64,000 nt of DNA from Gammaproteobacteria bacterium (GCA_013214945.1 JABSRT010000024.1:27851-91850), one strand, 5' to 3'. Positions 20,812-29,769 are shown, counted from the first letter of the stretch. The notes: generated from the letters alone by a model not told the origin. Numbers and translations: made by a program.

Positions 20812-22292
20812 TGAAAAAATTATTATTCATTTTCACCTTGCTAGCATCACTTTGCCAGGCGCAACAGATAACCCTGTTGCCACTGCAAGCTAGTGCACCT
20901 GAGGTTATGGCACCTCAATTGCCTGATATTTCTAAATATAACCTGCAGTGGGTAAAAAAACATCTGCCTAAGGACAATATGCCACCACAAATTAACGTGG
21001 AAAAAATATTTGATATTACTGAATTTCAACACTTTACTAATGGCGTTAGGGCCATGGAGTGGGTCAAGCGTCAAACGGGTTTTCCACAGGCTATAGTGGT
21101 TAGGGACGGTGTTGCTCGGTTATCTGATATTGCTGAAACTATTGACCCCCTATACTTTGAATTGAAATCAGATGGTACCTATATTAGCCGCTTACCAATC
21201 GTGGTTACTCATGGCGCGACTCTAATCATCAGTAAGGATACTGAGGCCAGTAAATTATTGTTAAGTCAAACTAAAGGAGCTTTCATACTTAACGCTGGCA
21301 GTTTGTTTATTATTGAAAGCCAAATTATTGGTTGGAATGAGATTAAAAATGAACCAGCTTACTATGTCTATAAAAAGAACTTTCGTCCCTTTATTACCGG
21401 ACAGGGCAAGTCAGAGACTTATCTCGCTAGTTCTACCTTTAAACAACTAGGTTACTCTCAGGCAAAATCCTACGGTATTTCACTAACAGGAGTGCCAGAA
21501 CAATATAAGGAAGTGGTGCATGGTAATCCAAATGGTTGGTTTATCGACAATCTCTTTGAAGATATTTACTACGGTTTTTATTCTCACGAAGCGGAAGACT
21601 CTGTGATCCTCGGTAATACCTATTACGACAATATTGTTTATGCTATTGATCCTCATGATTACTCTAAGCGATTGATTATCGCTAGAAATACCACATATAA
21701 AACCAGAGAGCGGCACGGAATTATTGTGTCTAGAGGGGTCGAGGATAGCTGGATTTTTAATAATAAATCCTATGAGAACGCACGCCACGGCATCGTATTA
21801 GATCGACAGAGCAAAAATAACATCATCGCCTATAACCATTCTTATAATAACAAGGGCGATGGTATAACCCTATTTGAGAGCCCTGATGTCCTCATTTATG
21901 GCAATGTTGTTAGCAATAATGGAAAGCATGGTGTGCGGGTTCGCAACAGTCAGAACGTAATATCAGCAAAAAATGTAATAAAAAACAACGGCCAGCTGGC
22001 TTTTTATATTTATACCGCTGATCCTAATGGTAAGGAACGCGATTTAGTACTAGATCCGTATGTCAAGAAAGTGAGTTTTTCTACTATTGGCGACTATGTG
22101 CTAGAGAATAAATCGGGAGTTCTAAGTGGGGAAAAGGTTCACCCGCTTTTAATTTCAGGAATGGTCATAAAAGCGACTGATGGCGCCAGTACACCACTAT
22201 TTGGTGGGGGGTATGCTCCTTATAATACCGAAATATTGCAGGGATTGTTAAACCACAAACAAGCTATTCGTTTTAGTGATAAGGAACAATAA
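20811..22292 (+). CDS. algG: Periplasmic mannuronan C5-epimerase
   Basis: 493 residues: a Sec signal (MKKLLFIFTLLASLCQAQ), then a right-handed parallel beta-helix with repeated short turns (for example NIIAYNHSYNNKGDGITLFES, NVVSNNGKHGVRVRNSQNVI). The catalytic DPHD motif is present at residues 280-283, so it should convert mannuronate to guluronate within the polymer. Family members also protect the polymer in the export complex. ATG 20811 shares its A with the algE stop. GTG 22294 of algI follows after one base. Confidence 0.94.
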   Translation: MKKLLFIFTLLASLCQAQQITLLPLQASAPEVMAPQLPDISKYNLQWVKKHLPKDNMPPQINVEKIFDITEFQHFTNGVRAMEWVKRQTGFPQAIVVRDGVARLSDIAETIDPLYFELKSDGTYISRLPIVVTHGATLIISKDTEASKLLLSQTKGAFILNAGSLFIIESQIIGWNEIKNEPAYYVYKKNFRPFITGQGKSETYLASSTFKQLGYSQAKSYGISLTGVPEQYKEVVHGNPNGWFIDNLFEDIYYGFYSHEAEDSVILGNTYYDNIVYAIDPHDYSKRLIIARNTTYKTRERHGIIVSRGVEDSWIFNNKSYENARHGIVLDRQSKNNIIAYNHSYNNKGDGITLFESPDVLIYGNVVSNNGKHGVRVRNSQNVISAKNVIKNNGQLAFYIYTADPNGKERDLVLDPYVKKVSFSTIGDYVLENKSGVLSGEKVHPLLISGMVIKATDGASTPLFGGGYAPYNTEILQGLLNHKQAIRFSDKEQ

Positions 22293-22293
22293 G

Positions 22294-23679
22294 GTGGTTT
22301 TTTCATCGAATATTTTTATGTTTAGCTTCCTGCCGCTGTTTTTGGCTATTTATTATATGAGCGCCGACAGGTATAAAAATGGGGTTATTTTAGCGGCAAG
22401 TTATGCATTTTATGCTTGGTGGCGAATAGATTTTTTATTGTTGTTTGTTGTGGTCACAGGCTTTAATTATTTCATTGGTCTTAAAGTGTCACAAGACTGC
22501 GCCGCTAAAAAGTGGCTTACTGGTGGCGTGTTGGGCAATTTATTGGTGCTGGGGTACTTCAAGTACGCCAACTTTGGCGTTGATAGCTTTAATACCCTTC
22601 TAACCACGACTGGGGTTGCTCCTTTTAATCTTTTGCATGTTATTTTACCGATTGGTATCTCTTTTTATATATTTCAGTCGATCAGTTATATCGTCGATGT
22701 TTATCGCAAAGATGCGCCAGTCACTAAAAACATAATCGATTTTGCAGCTTTTGTTGCTTTGTTTCCTCAGCTTATCGCCGGTCCAGTGTTGCGTTATAAA
22801 GATTTGGCGGATCAATTTAGTGAGCGTACTCATAGTTGGAATAAATTTGGCCAGGGCTGCAGCTGGTTTATGGTTGGCTTTATTAAGAAAGTGTTTATTG
22901 CCGATTCCATCGCGCCAATCGTTGATGCAAGTTTTTCCCTTAGTTCACCGGGATTAATCGACGCCTGGACCGGGGCACTAGCCTATACCGCACAGCTGTA
23001 TTTTGACTTTTCTGGTTATAGTGATATGGCAATAGGACTGGGGTTAATGATCGGCTTTCGTTTTATCAATAATTTTAATCAACCTTACATTAGCCAAAGT
23101 ATTACTGAGTTCTGGCGTCGTTGGCATATAAGCTTGTCGAGCTGGCTCAGAGATTACCTATACATTCCTTTAGGGGGTAATCGTAAAGGCACGCTAACAA
23201 CCTATAGAAATCTGTTCTTAACTATGCTGCTAGGAGGTTTCTGGCACGGTGCAAACTGGACATTTTTACTCTGGGGAGCTTGGCATGGTGCGTGGCTGGC
23301 TATCGAAAAAAAACTAGGTCTGGGACACTATAAATTTTTTAACCCGCTGGCCTGGCTGATGACCCTGCTGATTATAATTTTAGGCTGGGTGATGTTTCGT
23401 GCCGAATCTGTCGGCGCTGCCGTTGGCATCTATAAAGCCATGTTTGGTTTTAACGGTCTCAGATCTGAAGTCGCGCAGTCAATGAGTTCGATGGAACAGG
23501 CTATGCTGATATTGGCCTATACCACTGTGTTGGTTGCGGGTTTTTTGCCCAAAATAAAACGTCGGTTTCAACTTAAATTACGTAAAACAGCCAGTTATTT
23601 GTTATTGCCGCTATTTACGCTTTCAATATTGAAACTATCGGCACAAAGCTATTCACCCTTTCTGTACTTTCAATTTTAG
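22294..23679 (+). CDS. algI: MBOAT family alginate O-acetyltransferase
   Basis: 461 residues, polytopic, membrane-bound O-acyltransferase family. The N-terminus VFSSNIFMFSFLPLFLAIYY and the conserved ITEFWRRWHISLSSWLRDYLYIPLGGNRKG are typical of AlgI/DltB. The catalytic histidine lies in GGFWHGANW (about His318). It moves acetyl groups across the inner membrane for alginate acetylation. I place the start at GTG 22294 because the protein then begins MVFSSN as in known AlgI, with AAGGA upstream and one base after algG. Confidence 0.94.
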   Translation: MVFSSNIFMFSFLPLFLAIYYMSADRYKNGVILAASYAFYAWWRIDFLLLFVVVTGFNYFIGLKVSQDCAAKKWLTGGVLGNLLVLGYFKYANFGVDSFNTLLTTTGVAPFNLLHVILPIGISFYIFQSISYIVDVYRKDAPVTKNIIDFAAFVALFPQLIAGPVLRYKDLADQFSERTHSWNKFGQGCSWFMVGFIKKVFIADSIAPIVDASFSLSSPGLIDAWTGALAYTAQLYFDFSGYSDMAIGLGLMIGFRFINNFNQPYISQSITEFWRRWHISLSSWLRDYLYIPLGGNRKGTLTTYRNLFLTMLLGGFWHGANWTFLLWGAWHGAWLAIEKKLGLGHYKFFNPLAWLMTLLIIILGWVMFRAESVGAAVGIYKAMFGFNGLRSEVAQSMSSMEQAMLILAYTTVLVAGFLPKIKRRFQLKLRKTASYLLLPLFTLSILKLSAQSYSPFLYFQF

Positions 23680-23691
23680 GATTAATTAACC

Positions 23692-24750
23692 ATGTATAGA
23701 CAAATAAATGCTTTTGGCTTTATTGGGTTGACCTTAACGTTCACTCTATTGAGTCATCTTGATTGGAATAAAATAACGGTTAATCCGCAACTCAGTTGGA
23801 CTAATGGTCAGCAGTTTAGTGGGATTGAACAACAATATAATCAGAGTTTTCTGGCGCGCCAGTTTGCGATAAATTTGTGGGCGGCTGCCAATTTTTTCCT
23901 ATTTAATCAGGGGGATAGTGGAGTAATTGTTGGTCATAATAATTGGTTGTTCACCAGCGAAGAATTAAATAATACCCCAAGTAACGCGGATGAAGTGATG
24001 CAGCGTTTAGCTACAATTGAGCAGGCACGTCAGCAGATAGAGCAACATGGTGCTAGGCTGGTTGTGTCTATAGTGCCGTCGAAAGCAAGGGTGTATTCTG
24101 AATATTTGCCACAGGCACTACCCGAACATGCCAACGCACGATATAGATTTTTCTCAGAGTGGCTTGAGAAAAATCAGATAGATCATATCGGATTATTACC
24201 GGCTCTGATCCCTCAGAATGATCTCGCCACTTTTGTCAAAAATGATACTCATTGGAGTCCGAAAGGTGCTCAGCTTGCAGCACAATTTATCGCACAACAG
24301 TTGCAAAGCAACTATAGAGACTTTGAGTGGCACAGTAGTAAATTTAATACCTTAGTTGAAGATAGCGCTCCATATCGGGGGGATTTATTAAATTATCTGC
24401 CGTTGGAGCCCTATTTTTCGTTTTTGAGCCCTAAAAATCCCAATATAAAGCCCTTTATTACCCAATCTCTAGACGAAGTTGGTTTATTTGATGATATTCA
24501 ATATCCAATTACCCTTGTTGGCACGAGTTATAGCGCCAAGCACGAATGGAATTTTGTTGGTGCCTTGCAGCAATATACTGGGGTTAATATTCTCGATATG
24601 TCACAACAGGGTAAAGGGCCATTCTTGCCAATGACAGAGTACTTACAGTCGAACGACTTTAAGCAACAGCCTCCTAAATTAATTATCTGGGAAATTCCAG
24701 AACGTTATCTTGTTATTAGTCCTAACCTTGCACAGGAAAAATCAGTATGA
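23692..24750 (+). CDS. algJ: Alginate O-acetylation protein, SGNH-like
   Basis: 352 residues with an uncleaved N-terminal hydrophobic segment (type-II membrane anchor) and a periplasmic SGNH-hydrolase-like domain. The catalytic elements are NDTHWSPKG (Asp and His) and GTSYS (Ser). It hands acetyl groups from AlgI toward the polymer with AlgF and AlgX. It sits between algI and algF as in Pseudomonas. Related AlgV-type proteins exist, but position and anchor favour AlgJ. The stop overlaps algF by four bases. Confidence 0.88.
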   Translation: MYRQINAFGFIGLTLTFTLLSHLDWNKITVNPQLSWTNGQQFSGIEQQYNQSFLARQFAINLWAAANFFLFNQGDSGVIVGHNNWLFTSEELNNTPSNADEVMQRLATIEQARQQIEQHGARLVVSIVPSKARVYSEYLPQALPEHANARYRFFSEWLEKNQIDHIGLLPALIPQNDLATFVKNDTHWSPKGAQLAAQFIAQQLQSNYRDFEWHSSKFNTLVEDSAPYRGDLLNYLPLEPYFSFLSPKNPNIKPFITQSLDEVGLFDDIQYPITLVGTSYSAKHEWNFVGALQQYTGVNILDMSQQGKGPFLPMTEYLQSNDFKQQPPKLIIWEIPERYLVISPNLAQEKSV

Positions 24751-25385
24751 AACATTTTTTAAAACTACTTGGCGTAATGTTCATCGTTAGCAGTTCCATT
24801 GTTAGTGCTAATGAAGCAGCGCTTTACGCCCCTCAGGTTAAGGCCGATGAGGCACTGGTTAGGGTACTTAATTTAACAGAGCGTGGGGTTGTCTTGTCTT
24901 TGCAACCCATTAATAAGCAAGTTCCTAACACCGCCAGTTTCCACTTTTCAGACTATATTCGTGCTAAAGCGGGTCAACTTACACTGGCGATAAATCAGCA
25001 AGAAATAACCCTTAATGCCAAGGCTGGCAAGCGATATACGCTAGTACTTAAGCCCGATGGTAGCTTTGTGTTAACGACCGATCAAGCTATCACAAAAAAA
25101 GGGAAATCTATGTTGGCGTTATATAATTTTTCCACGTCAAAAAAATTAAGCCTAAAAACGACTAACGGTCGAACCCTGATTATTAAGAGCATTGCTCCGG
25201 ACCATCTGGGATATCGTGAAATCAATGCTATAGCGCTTAACATGGGGATCTTTTACGAAAATATTAAATTACGCGAAATCGTTCAACAATTACAAAAAGA
25301 CACCGTACATAACATCGCGATTATTGATAGCGAAGATGGCATTGCGATAGCCATTATGCCAAGCAATACCAATACAAGGATTTAA
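24747..25385 (+). CDS. algF: Alginate acetylation accessory protein
   Basis: 212 residues with a Sec signal peptide (ending near SIVSANEA) and two small beta-rich domains, periplasmic. The segment LYAPQVKADEALVRVLNLTE resembles AlgF, and the place between algJ and algX fits. AlgF is required for O-acetylation and bridges AlgJ and AlgX. AlgF proteins diverge strongly, so the call rests on context as much as on sequence. Confidence 0.85.
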   Translation: MKHFLKLLGVMFIVSSSIVSANEAALYAPQVKADEALVRVLNLTERGVVLSLQPINKQVPNTASFHFSDYIRAKAGQLTLAINQQEITLNAKAGKRYTLVLKPDGSFVLTTDQAITKKGKSMLALYNFSTSKKLSLKTTNGRTLIIKSIAPDHLGYREINAIALNMGIFYENIKLREIVQQLQKDTVHNIAIIDSEDGIAIAIMPSNTNTRI

Positions 25386-25389
25386 CCAG

Positions 25390-26733
25390 ATGAGATTAAC
25401 ACTTTTCACTACAGCGCTACTGTTCTTGTCTTTGAGTTGCAACGCTCAGCAATCGGACTATGTTACGCCAATGTGTTCGCAGTTAGATGATCCGGCTACT
25501 TATAGCGATAGTCAGCGGCAAGACTTTGGTCGACTGGTACAGGGACCAGATAACTGGCTATTTCGCCTAGATAAAATATCACCTAATCTAGATATAGAAC
25601 CGCAGGCACTGGCAATGCTGTCGCAAATAAATAAACTGTTCAAGCAGAGAGGAACCACCCTAGTGATGATCCCTGTACCTCATCGCAGTCTGATTTATCC
25701 GCATCAAATCCCTGATTCTATGAATTATGATTTTGAGATCGCGCGTCAGAAATACTTAGAGCATGTCAACAAGTTAACAAAGTCGGGTATTCATACTGTT
25801 GATTTTACAACGATGCTTAATACAAATATCCCCAACCTTTATTATAAACGCGACTTTCACTGGCGACCTGAAGGATCCAGAATTGCGGCGCAATTAGTTA
25901 ACGACTACGTTGCTAAATTACCAGTATATGGGCAATACGAGCGAAAGAAAATTGAAAGCCGCTACCATGGAGTTTATGGGTTAGACAGTAATAATCAGAG
26001 AGTTTTTTCTAAGCTGTGCGGCACCGCTTATCCGAAGGAATATCATAAACTTTATCAGGTAGCATCAACGGCGGAAAATAATGAAGATAAGTTATTTGGA
26101 GCAGATGAAGGTCAGAACGCGGTATTATTAGGCACCAGTTTTTCAGAAAACTCGGCACGAAATTTCGATGGATTCCTGAGTGAGTTCCTTGGCATTAATA
26201 TTATCAACCATGCCGTAAGCGGAGGTGGACTCGTCGGCTCAATTACCCAGTATGTCAACTCTGAGGAGTTTGCCAATAATCCTGCTCAATTGGTATTATG
26301 GGAGTATCCGGTGCGTGATCTTGCAGCTAATAATTTCGCTCTTGCTTTGCCAAAGATGAAAAATGCCAGCTGCGATACCAATACCTTTGTTGAGTCGTCA
26401 ACGACCCTTACCCTTGGTTCAAATATGGTCGCCTATAACGGCGGGGAAAACTACCAACAGCTAAAACAGCACCAAGTTTTATATGAGTTTACATTCGACA
26501 ATCCGAAAATTTCTGAATTTTCTATCAAAACTCACTACGTGGAGCGACGTCAATATGCTAATAAGATTGGGCACTCCCGTATTAAGGGGCTTGAGGGCCA
26601 TTTTGTAGTTGATCAAGGGGGCAATCGTTCGATAAAAGATTTACATTTTTTAGCGCTGGAAATTAATGTAGAGAGCCCTGAGTTAGTCGGTGCCAAGGTT
26701 ATTACTAAAGTTTGCACCCAGGAGTCTTCTTAA
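25390..26733 (+). CDS. algX: Alginate acetyltransferase with C-terminal carbohydrate-binding domain
   Basis: 447 residues: a signal peptide (cleaved near CNAQ), then an SGNH domain with MIPVPHRSLIYP, the KRDFHWRPEG block (Asp/His) and GTSFSENSARNF (Ser). A beta-rich C-terminal region fits the AlgX carbohydrate-binding module. AlgX transfers acetyl to mannuronate in the periplasm and is part of the export complex. It lies four bases after algF. Its stop overlaps the algL start (TAATG). In Pseudomonas algX lies between algG and algL; here it has moved after algF. Confidence 0.92.
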   Translation: MRLTLFTTALLFLSLSCNAQQSDYVTPMCSQLDDPATYSDSQRQDFGRLVQGPDNWLFRLDKISPNLDIEPQALAMLSQINKLFKQRGTTLVMIPVPHRSLIYPHQIPDSMNYDFEIARQKYLEHVNKLTKSGIHTVDFTTMLNTNIPNLYYKRDFHWRPEGSRIAAQLVNDYVAKLPVYGQYERKKIESRYHGVYGLDSNNQRVFSKLCGTAYPKEYHKLYQVASTAENNEDKLFGADEGQNAVLLGTSFSENSARNFDGFLSEFLGINIINHAVSGGGLVGSITQYVNSEEFANNPAQLVLWEYPVRDLAANNFALALPKMKNASCDTNTFVESSTTLTLGSNMVAYNGGENYQQLKQHQVLYEFTFDNPKISEFSIKTHYVERRQYANKIGHSRIKGLEGHFVVDQGGNRSIKDLHFLALEINVESPELVGAKVITKVCTQESS

Positions 26734-27818
26734 TGTTAAGCAAGGGACTTTGGATGTTTGCTAGTTGCCTGTTAATAGCAGGCTGTCAACAACTTATACC
26801 TAGCTATTCATATCCTGACTCATTGAGCAATAGGGAATATACCTGTGATCAGTTGCCTATGATTACCCCGTACACTAATGACCTATCATTTAATTCTAAA
26901 TATGGACCAAAGGATAATAAAAATAATCGTGCTCGCGATCAAGTCCACAAAGATTGGGCCGCTAAATATAAACAACAAACTAGTGATATACGGTTACTAG
27001 AAAAATCTTTAAGCAAGCTTTCAATGAGCTATGCTAGTGGCAAATATTCTGCGGCTAGTGTTAGTACTTGTATGATCGATATGCTTGTGCCTTGGGCTGA
27101 GGCTAACGCATTGCTTGGACGGGCAGACAAACACACAGGAAAGTCAGTACGAAAATGGACACTGGCGGCGATTTCATCTAATTATATTGCACTGATGGCG
27201 TCATTCGATTCGCAGGAGCCAGGAGTACAAAAAGTGAAGCAATGGATTGAGAAAATTACTCTCATTACCGTGCTTGAATGGAGTAATCGCTCTGATAAAA
27301 AAGTCAATAATCATGACTATTGGGCGGCATGGGCTGTAATGAACAGTGCCATTGTGTTGGATAATCATAAATATTATCGCTGGGCACTGGATGTATATCG
27401 ACGTGCTATGTCGCAACTTAATAGCGATGGATTGTTACCCAATGAATTGAAACGAAATTCTCTTGCCTTGAACTATCATAACTATGCTTTGATCCCCTTA
27501 GTAATGATTGCAGATTTAGCCTATAGTAATGGTGATGATTTCATTTCTACGCCCTCGGCCCCGATAAATTTGTTGGTTAACAATGTAACGATAGGGCTGG
27601 CTAATCACGCTGATTTTAATAATCTAGCTGATAACCATAACCTTCCTGAGCAAACAACCAAGCAGCTTTACACGAGTTATTCGCTTGCTTGGATCCCTGT
27701 TTACTTAAAGTATCACCAGAACAATCAGCTGATTAAGCTTGAACAGAAATATGCACCATTTAAATCGTCAAGGCTTGGCGGTAATGTTTCATTGCAAAGC
27801 TTTAACGCTACACAATAG
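26733..27818 (+). CDS. algL: Alginate lyase, PL5 family, predicted lipoprotein
   Basis: 361 residues. NNHDYWAAWAVM carries Asn193 and His194. LPNELKRNSLALNYHNYALIPL carries Arg241 and Tyr248. These match the catalytic His202, Arg249 and Tyr256 that I recall for Pseudomonas AlgL with one constant offset of eight, so it is probably active. AlgL clears misdirected alginate from the periplasm by beta-elimination. Oddity: the N-terminus MLSKGLWMFASCLLIAGCQQ has a lipobox (IAGC) with Gln at +2, so it is likely anchored in the outer membrane, whereas classical AlgL is soluble. It is translationally coupled to algX and is the last gene before the riboswitch. Confidence 0.92.
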   Translation: MLSKGLWMFASCLLIAGCQQLIPSYSYPDSLSNREYTCDQLPMITPYTNDLSFNSKYGPKDNKNNRARDQVHKDWAAKYKQQTSDIRLLEKSLSKLSMSYASGKYSAASVSTCMIDMLVPWAEANALLGRADKHTGKSVRKWTLAAISSNYIALMASFDSQEPGVQKVKQWIEKITLITVLEWSNRSDKKVNNHDYWAAWAVMNSAIVLDNHKYYRWALDVYRRAMSQLNSDGLLPNELKRNSLALNYHNYALIPLVMIADLAYSNGDDFISTPSAPINLLVNNVTIGLANHADFNNLADNHNLPEQTTKQLYTSYSLAWIPVYLKYHQNNQLIKLEQKYAPFKSSRLGGNVSLQSFNATQ

Positions 27819-27836
27819 AGGTTATTTCAATAAACT

Positions 27837-27865
27837 TTGACTAAAACAACAAAGTAGTTTAGCTT
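27837..27865 (+). promoter_or_regulatory. Candidate sigma-70 promoter for the second lyase
   Basis: TTGACT (27837-27842), a 17-base spacer, then TAGCTT (27860-27865). Transcription would start near 27872, just at the 5' edge of the riboswitch aptamer, which supports the call although the -10 box is weak. Confidence 0.4.
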
Positions 27866-27871
27866 ATTTAC

Positions 27872-27970
27872 CTTGAAGAAAAGGCAAACTAGGTGAAAGC
27901 CTAGGACGCAAAGCCGTCGGTCTAACTGATTGATTAATATTCAATTACATGATTGCGAGGCCGCCGATAA
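27872..27970 (+). promoter_or_regulatory. Cyclic di-GMP class-I (GEMM) riboswitch upstream of a second alginate lyase
   Basis: The conserved GEMM-I core is present in order: AGGCAAACT, a hairpin AGGTGAAAGCCT whose GAAA tetraloop is the usual tetraloop/receptor donor, GGACGCAAAGCC, GGTCTAA, a variable stem, and GCGAGGCCGCCGAT. These line up element by element with the Vibrio Vc2 aptamer as I know it. Downstream, AACTACC (27970-27976) can pair with GGTAGTT (28009-28015) before a U-rich stretch. AAAGGCAA of the aptamer (27880-27887) is exactly complementary to TTGCCTTT (28014-28021). This gives a plausible switch. ON or OFF behaviour is not decided by sequence alone. Confidence 0.9.
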
Positions 27971-28030
27971 ACTACCATGTCAATATGCGAATTAGCTTTT
28001 GCTAATAGGGTAGTTGCCTTTCTCGTTTAT
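27970..28030 (+). terminator. Putative riboswitch expression platform / conditional terminator
   Basis: Outer arms 27970-27976 and 28009-28015 (7 bp) enclose an inner hairpin ATTAGC-TTTT-GCTAAT (27991-28006), followed by GCCTTTCTCGTTT. The right flank can instead pair with the aptamer (28014-28021 with 27880-27887), so the two folds compete. Poor U-run quality makes termination uncertain. Confidence 0.5.
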
Positions 28031-28051
28031 TATTAACACGAGGATAATAAA

Positions 28052-29185
28052 ATGAAAAACTTCCCTTCTTTTAGCAAAAACTTTGTCATAATATCAATCG
28101 TTTTCAATAGTGTAAGCTGGTCGGCTCCAGTTGCTGGTGCAGAAATTATCTCTGGTTTAACATTTGATTCTCATACTGCGCGTCAGCGCTGGAAACATGA
28201 AAATCAGTCCCTTGATAATGTAAGCTTTAGCTGTCCAAGCATGATTGAGCCAATAATAACATTTGAATCAACGAGCATTTATCAAGACACACCGTGCCGT
28301 TGTATTATCGATCCTGAGAAAAAAGTTATTTATGATAATGAGATGGCTACACTGAAAAATTATAGTAAAACATTAGTTAAACTTGCTGATCGTTATAGTA
28401 AAACACCGACTGAGAGCCCTGAAATCGCGCAATGTGTCAACCGGCATATCACGTACTGGTCAGAGGCGGGGGCAATGACTGGCACTCATTTAAGTAGTGT
28501 TGGTTATCATAAAACTGGTGAAATCTTGGGAGTTGTAGCCCAATCTTTTAATAAAATTAAGTATGCTGAGGGCATTGAATTACCGTTATTAGGCAGTGTT
28601 ACTTACGAGTGGATGCGGCAATTAAGCGACTCGGTATTATATTTTTACGGCGGTATAGCCGGGCCTAATACCCGAAATAACAACCATAGATACTGGGATT
28701 CATTTTATTTAGGGAGTGCTTCTGTGATTCTGAATGATTCTGAATTATTCAATTGGGCGCAGCAGGGATTGACTATAGGTTTAGATCAAATTCAGGCGAA
28801 TGGCACGCTGCCACTAGAAATGGCGCGTGGCAGTAGAGCCTACCATTATCATCTATATGCAGTAGCACCGCTGGTGGGCTTAAGTGAGTTAATGCTACGA
28901 AATCAGGAGATGATGAGCCCTGCTTATTCACCTTACCAATACAACAATGGTGCGTTGGCTAATTTGGTTGAGTTAGTGCTCAATGATACGACAATTTTTT
29001 CTGACAAGAGTGCATTTAACTGCAACCGCAGTGCGTGGATGGAAATCTATGCCCATAATGTGCAACACAATAATGACGCTTTTTTTACACGACTAAAACA
29101 GCAACGCCAGCAATGCAACTCTCGGCTGGCTAGCACGACTTTAGGTGGTGATATCAGTCACTATTATGGTTTAAAACTCGATTGA
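28052..29185 (+). CDS. Second PL5-type alginate lyase, divergent, secreted
   Basis: 377 residues with a Sec signal peptide (cleaved near PVAGA) and no lipobox. It is far from the operon's AlgL overall, but it keeps the PL5 active-site pattern: NNNHRYWDSF with His212, and LEMARGSRAYHYHLYAV with Arg259 and Tyr266. The His-to-Arg and Arg-to-Tyr spacings (47 and 7) equal those of the AlgL at 26733. It has an extra N-terminal cysteine-bearing segment (about 45-85: FSCPSM, TPCRC). Expected reaction: beta-elimination of polymannuronate or alginate in the periplasm or outside. It has its own promoter and c-di-GMP riboswitch; GAGGA precedes ATG 28052. Another polyuronate substrate is possible. Confidence 0.8.
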   Translation: MKNFPSFSKNFVIISIVFNSVSWSAPVAGAEIISGLTFDSHTARQRWKHENQSLDNVSFSCPSMIEPIITFESTSIYQDTPCRCIIDPEKKVIYDNEMATLKNYSKTLVKLADRYSKTPTESPEIAQCVNRHITYWSEAGAMTGTHLSSVGYHKTGEILGVVAQSFNKIKYAEGIELPLLGSVTYEWMRQLSDSVLYFYGGIAGPNTRNNNHRYWDSFYLGSASVILNDSELFNWAQQGLTIGLDQIQANGTLPLEMARGSRAYHYHLYAVAPLVGLSELMLRNQEMMSPAYSPYQYNNGALANLVELVLNDTTIFSDKSAFNCNRSAWMEIYAHNVQHNNDAFFTRLKQQRQQCNSRLASTTLGGDISHYYGLKLD

Positions 29186-29186
29186 G

Positions 29187-29345
29187 CTACTCTGTTGCTT
29201 GCTCATTTAATTCATACAATAAAATGAGCAAGTAATCAGGTCTAAACTGGTGGTGAGACCAGTTGACTCTATAGTGCCTGACCAATGCTTTGGTAATCCG
29301 TTCGATGAGGTTGTTGGTGACTGGACGCAACAAATTAATAAAAAT
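29187..29345 (-). pseudogene. Unassigned gene fragment
   Basis: On the minus strand one frame reads about 52 residues without a start, containing INLLRPVTNNLIERITKAL and ending LLILLYELNEQATE before the stop at 29187-29189. The amino-acid pattern looks protein-like (amphipathic, balanced), but I do not recognise the family. It is closed by a stop on the upstream side, so it is at most the 3' end of a decayed gene. Confidence 0.25.
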
Positions 29346-29769
29346 GACTGATGATTAATAGACTTACATATCAGTACGCATGGCTGTAAATAGAGAATCG
29401 AGAGTTTTAACGTTAACAACTGTTAATGGTAAGTTGAGGCTGCATCATAATTCACATCAAATTATTTACTGCTAGCTTGGTGCCCATATCAGCAAGTTAA
29501 TAGGTGTTGTTTATATGGATCAACGAAATGGATTATTTTGTTTTTAACAACTTCAGGAACGAATACACGGTTTCGTTAAATAAGCCTTTTGTACAGACTA
29601 TGGCTTGGGTGTTTTTTGTTCGTTATGTTGTTAATTTATACATGACCTCCTTGCTTAGATAGTATTTTTCAGTATAACCCCGTCAAATATTACCTCTTAT
29701 CAAGTGCTTATATCAAATTTGATATTTTCATATTATTTAGAGGAAGGATTATCTAACAAGGAATTTACT

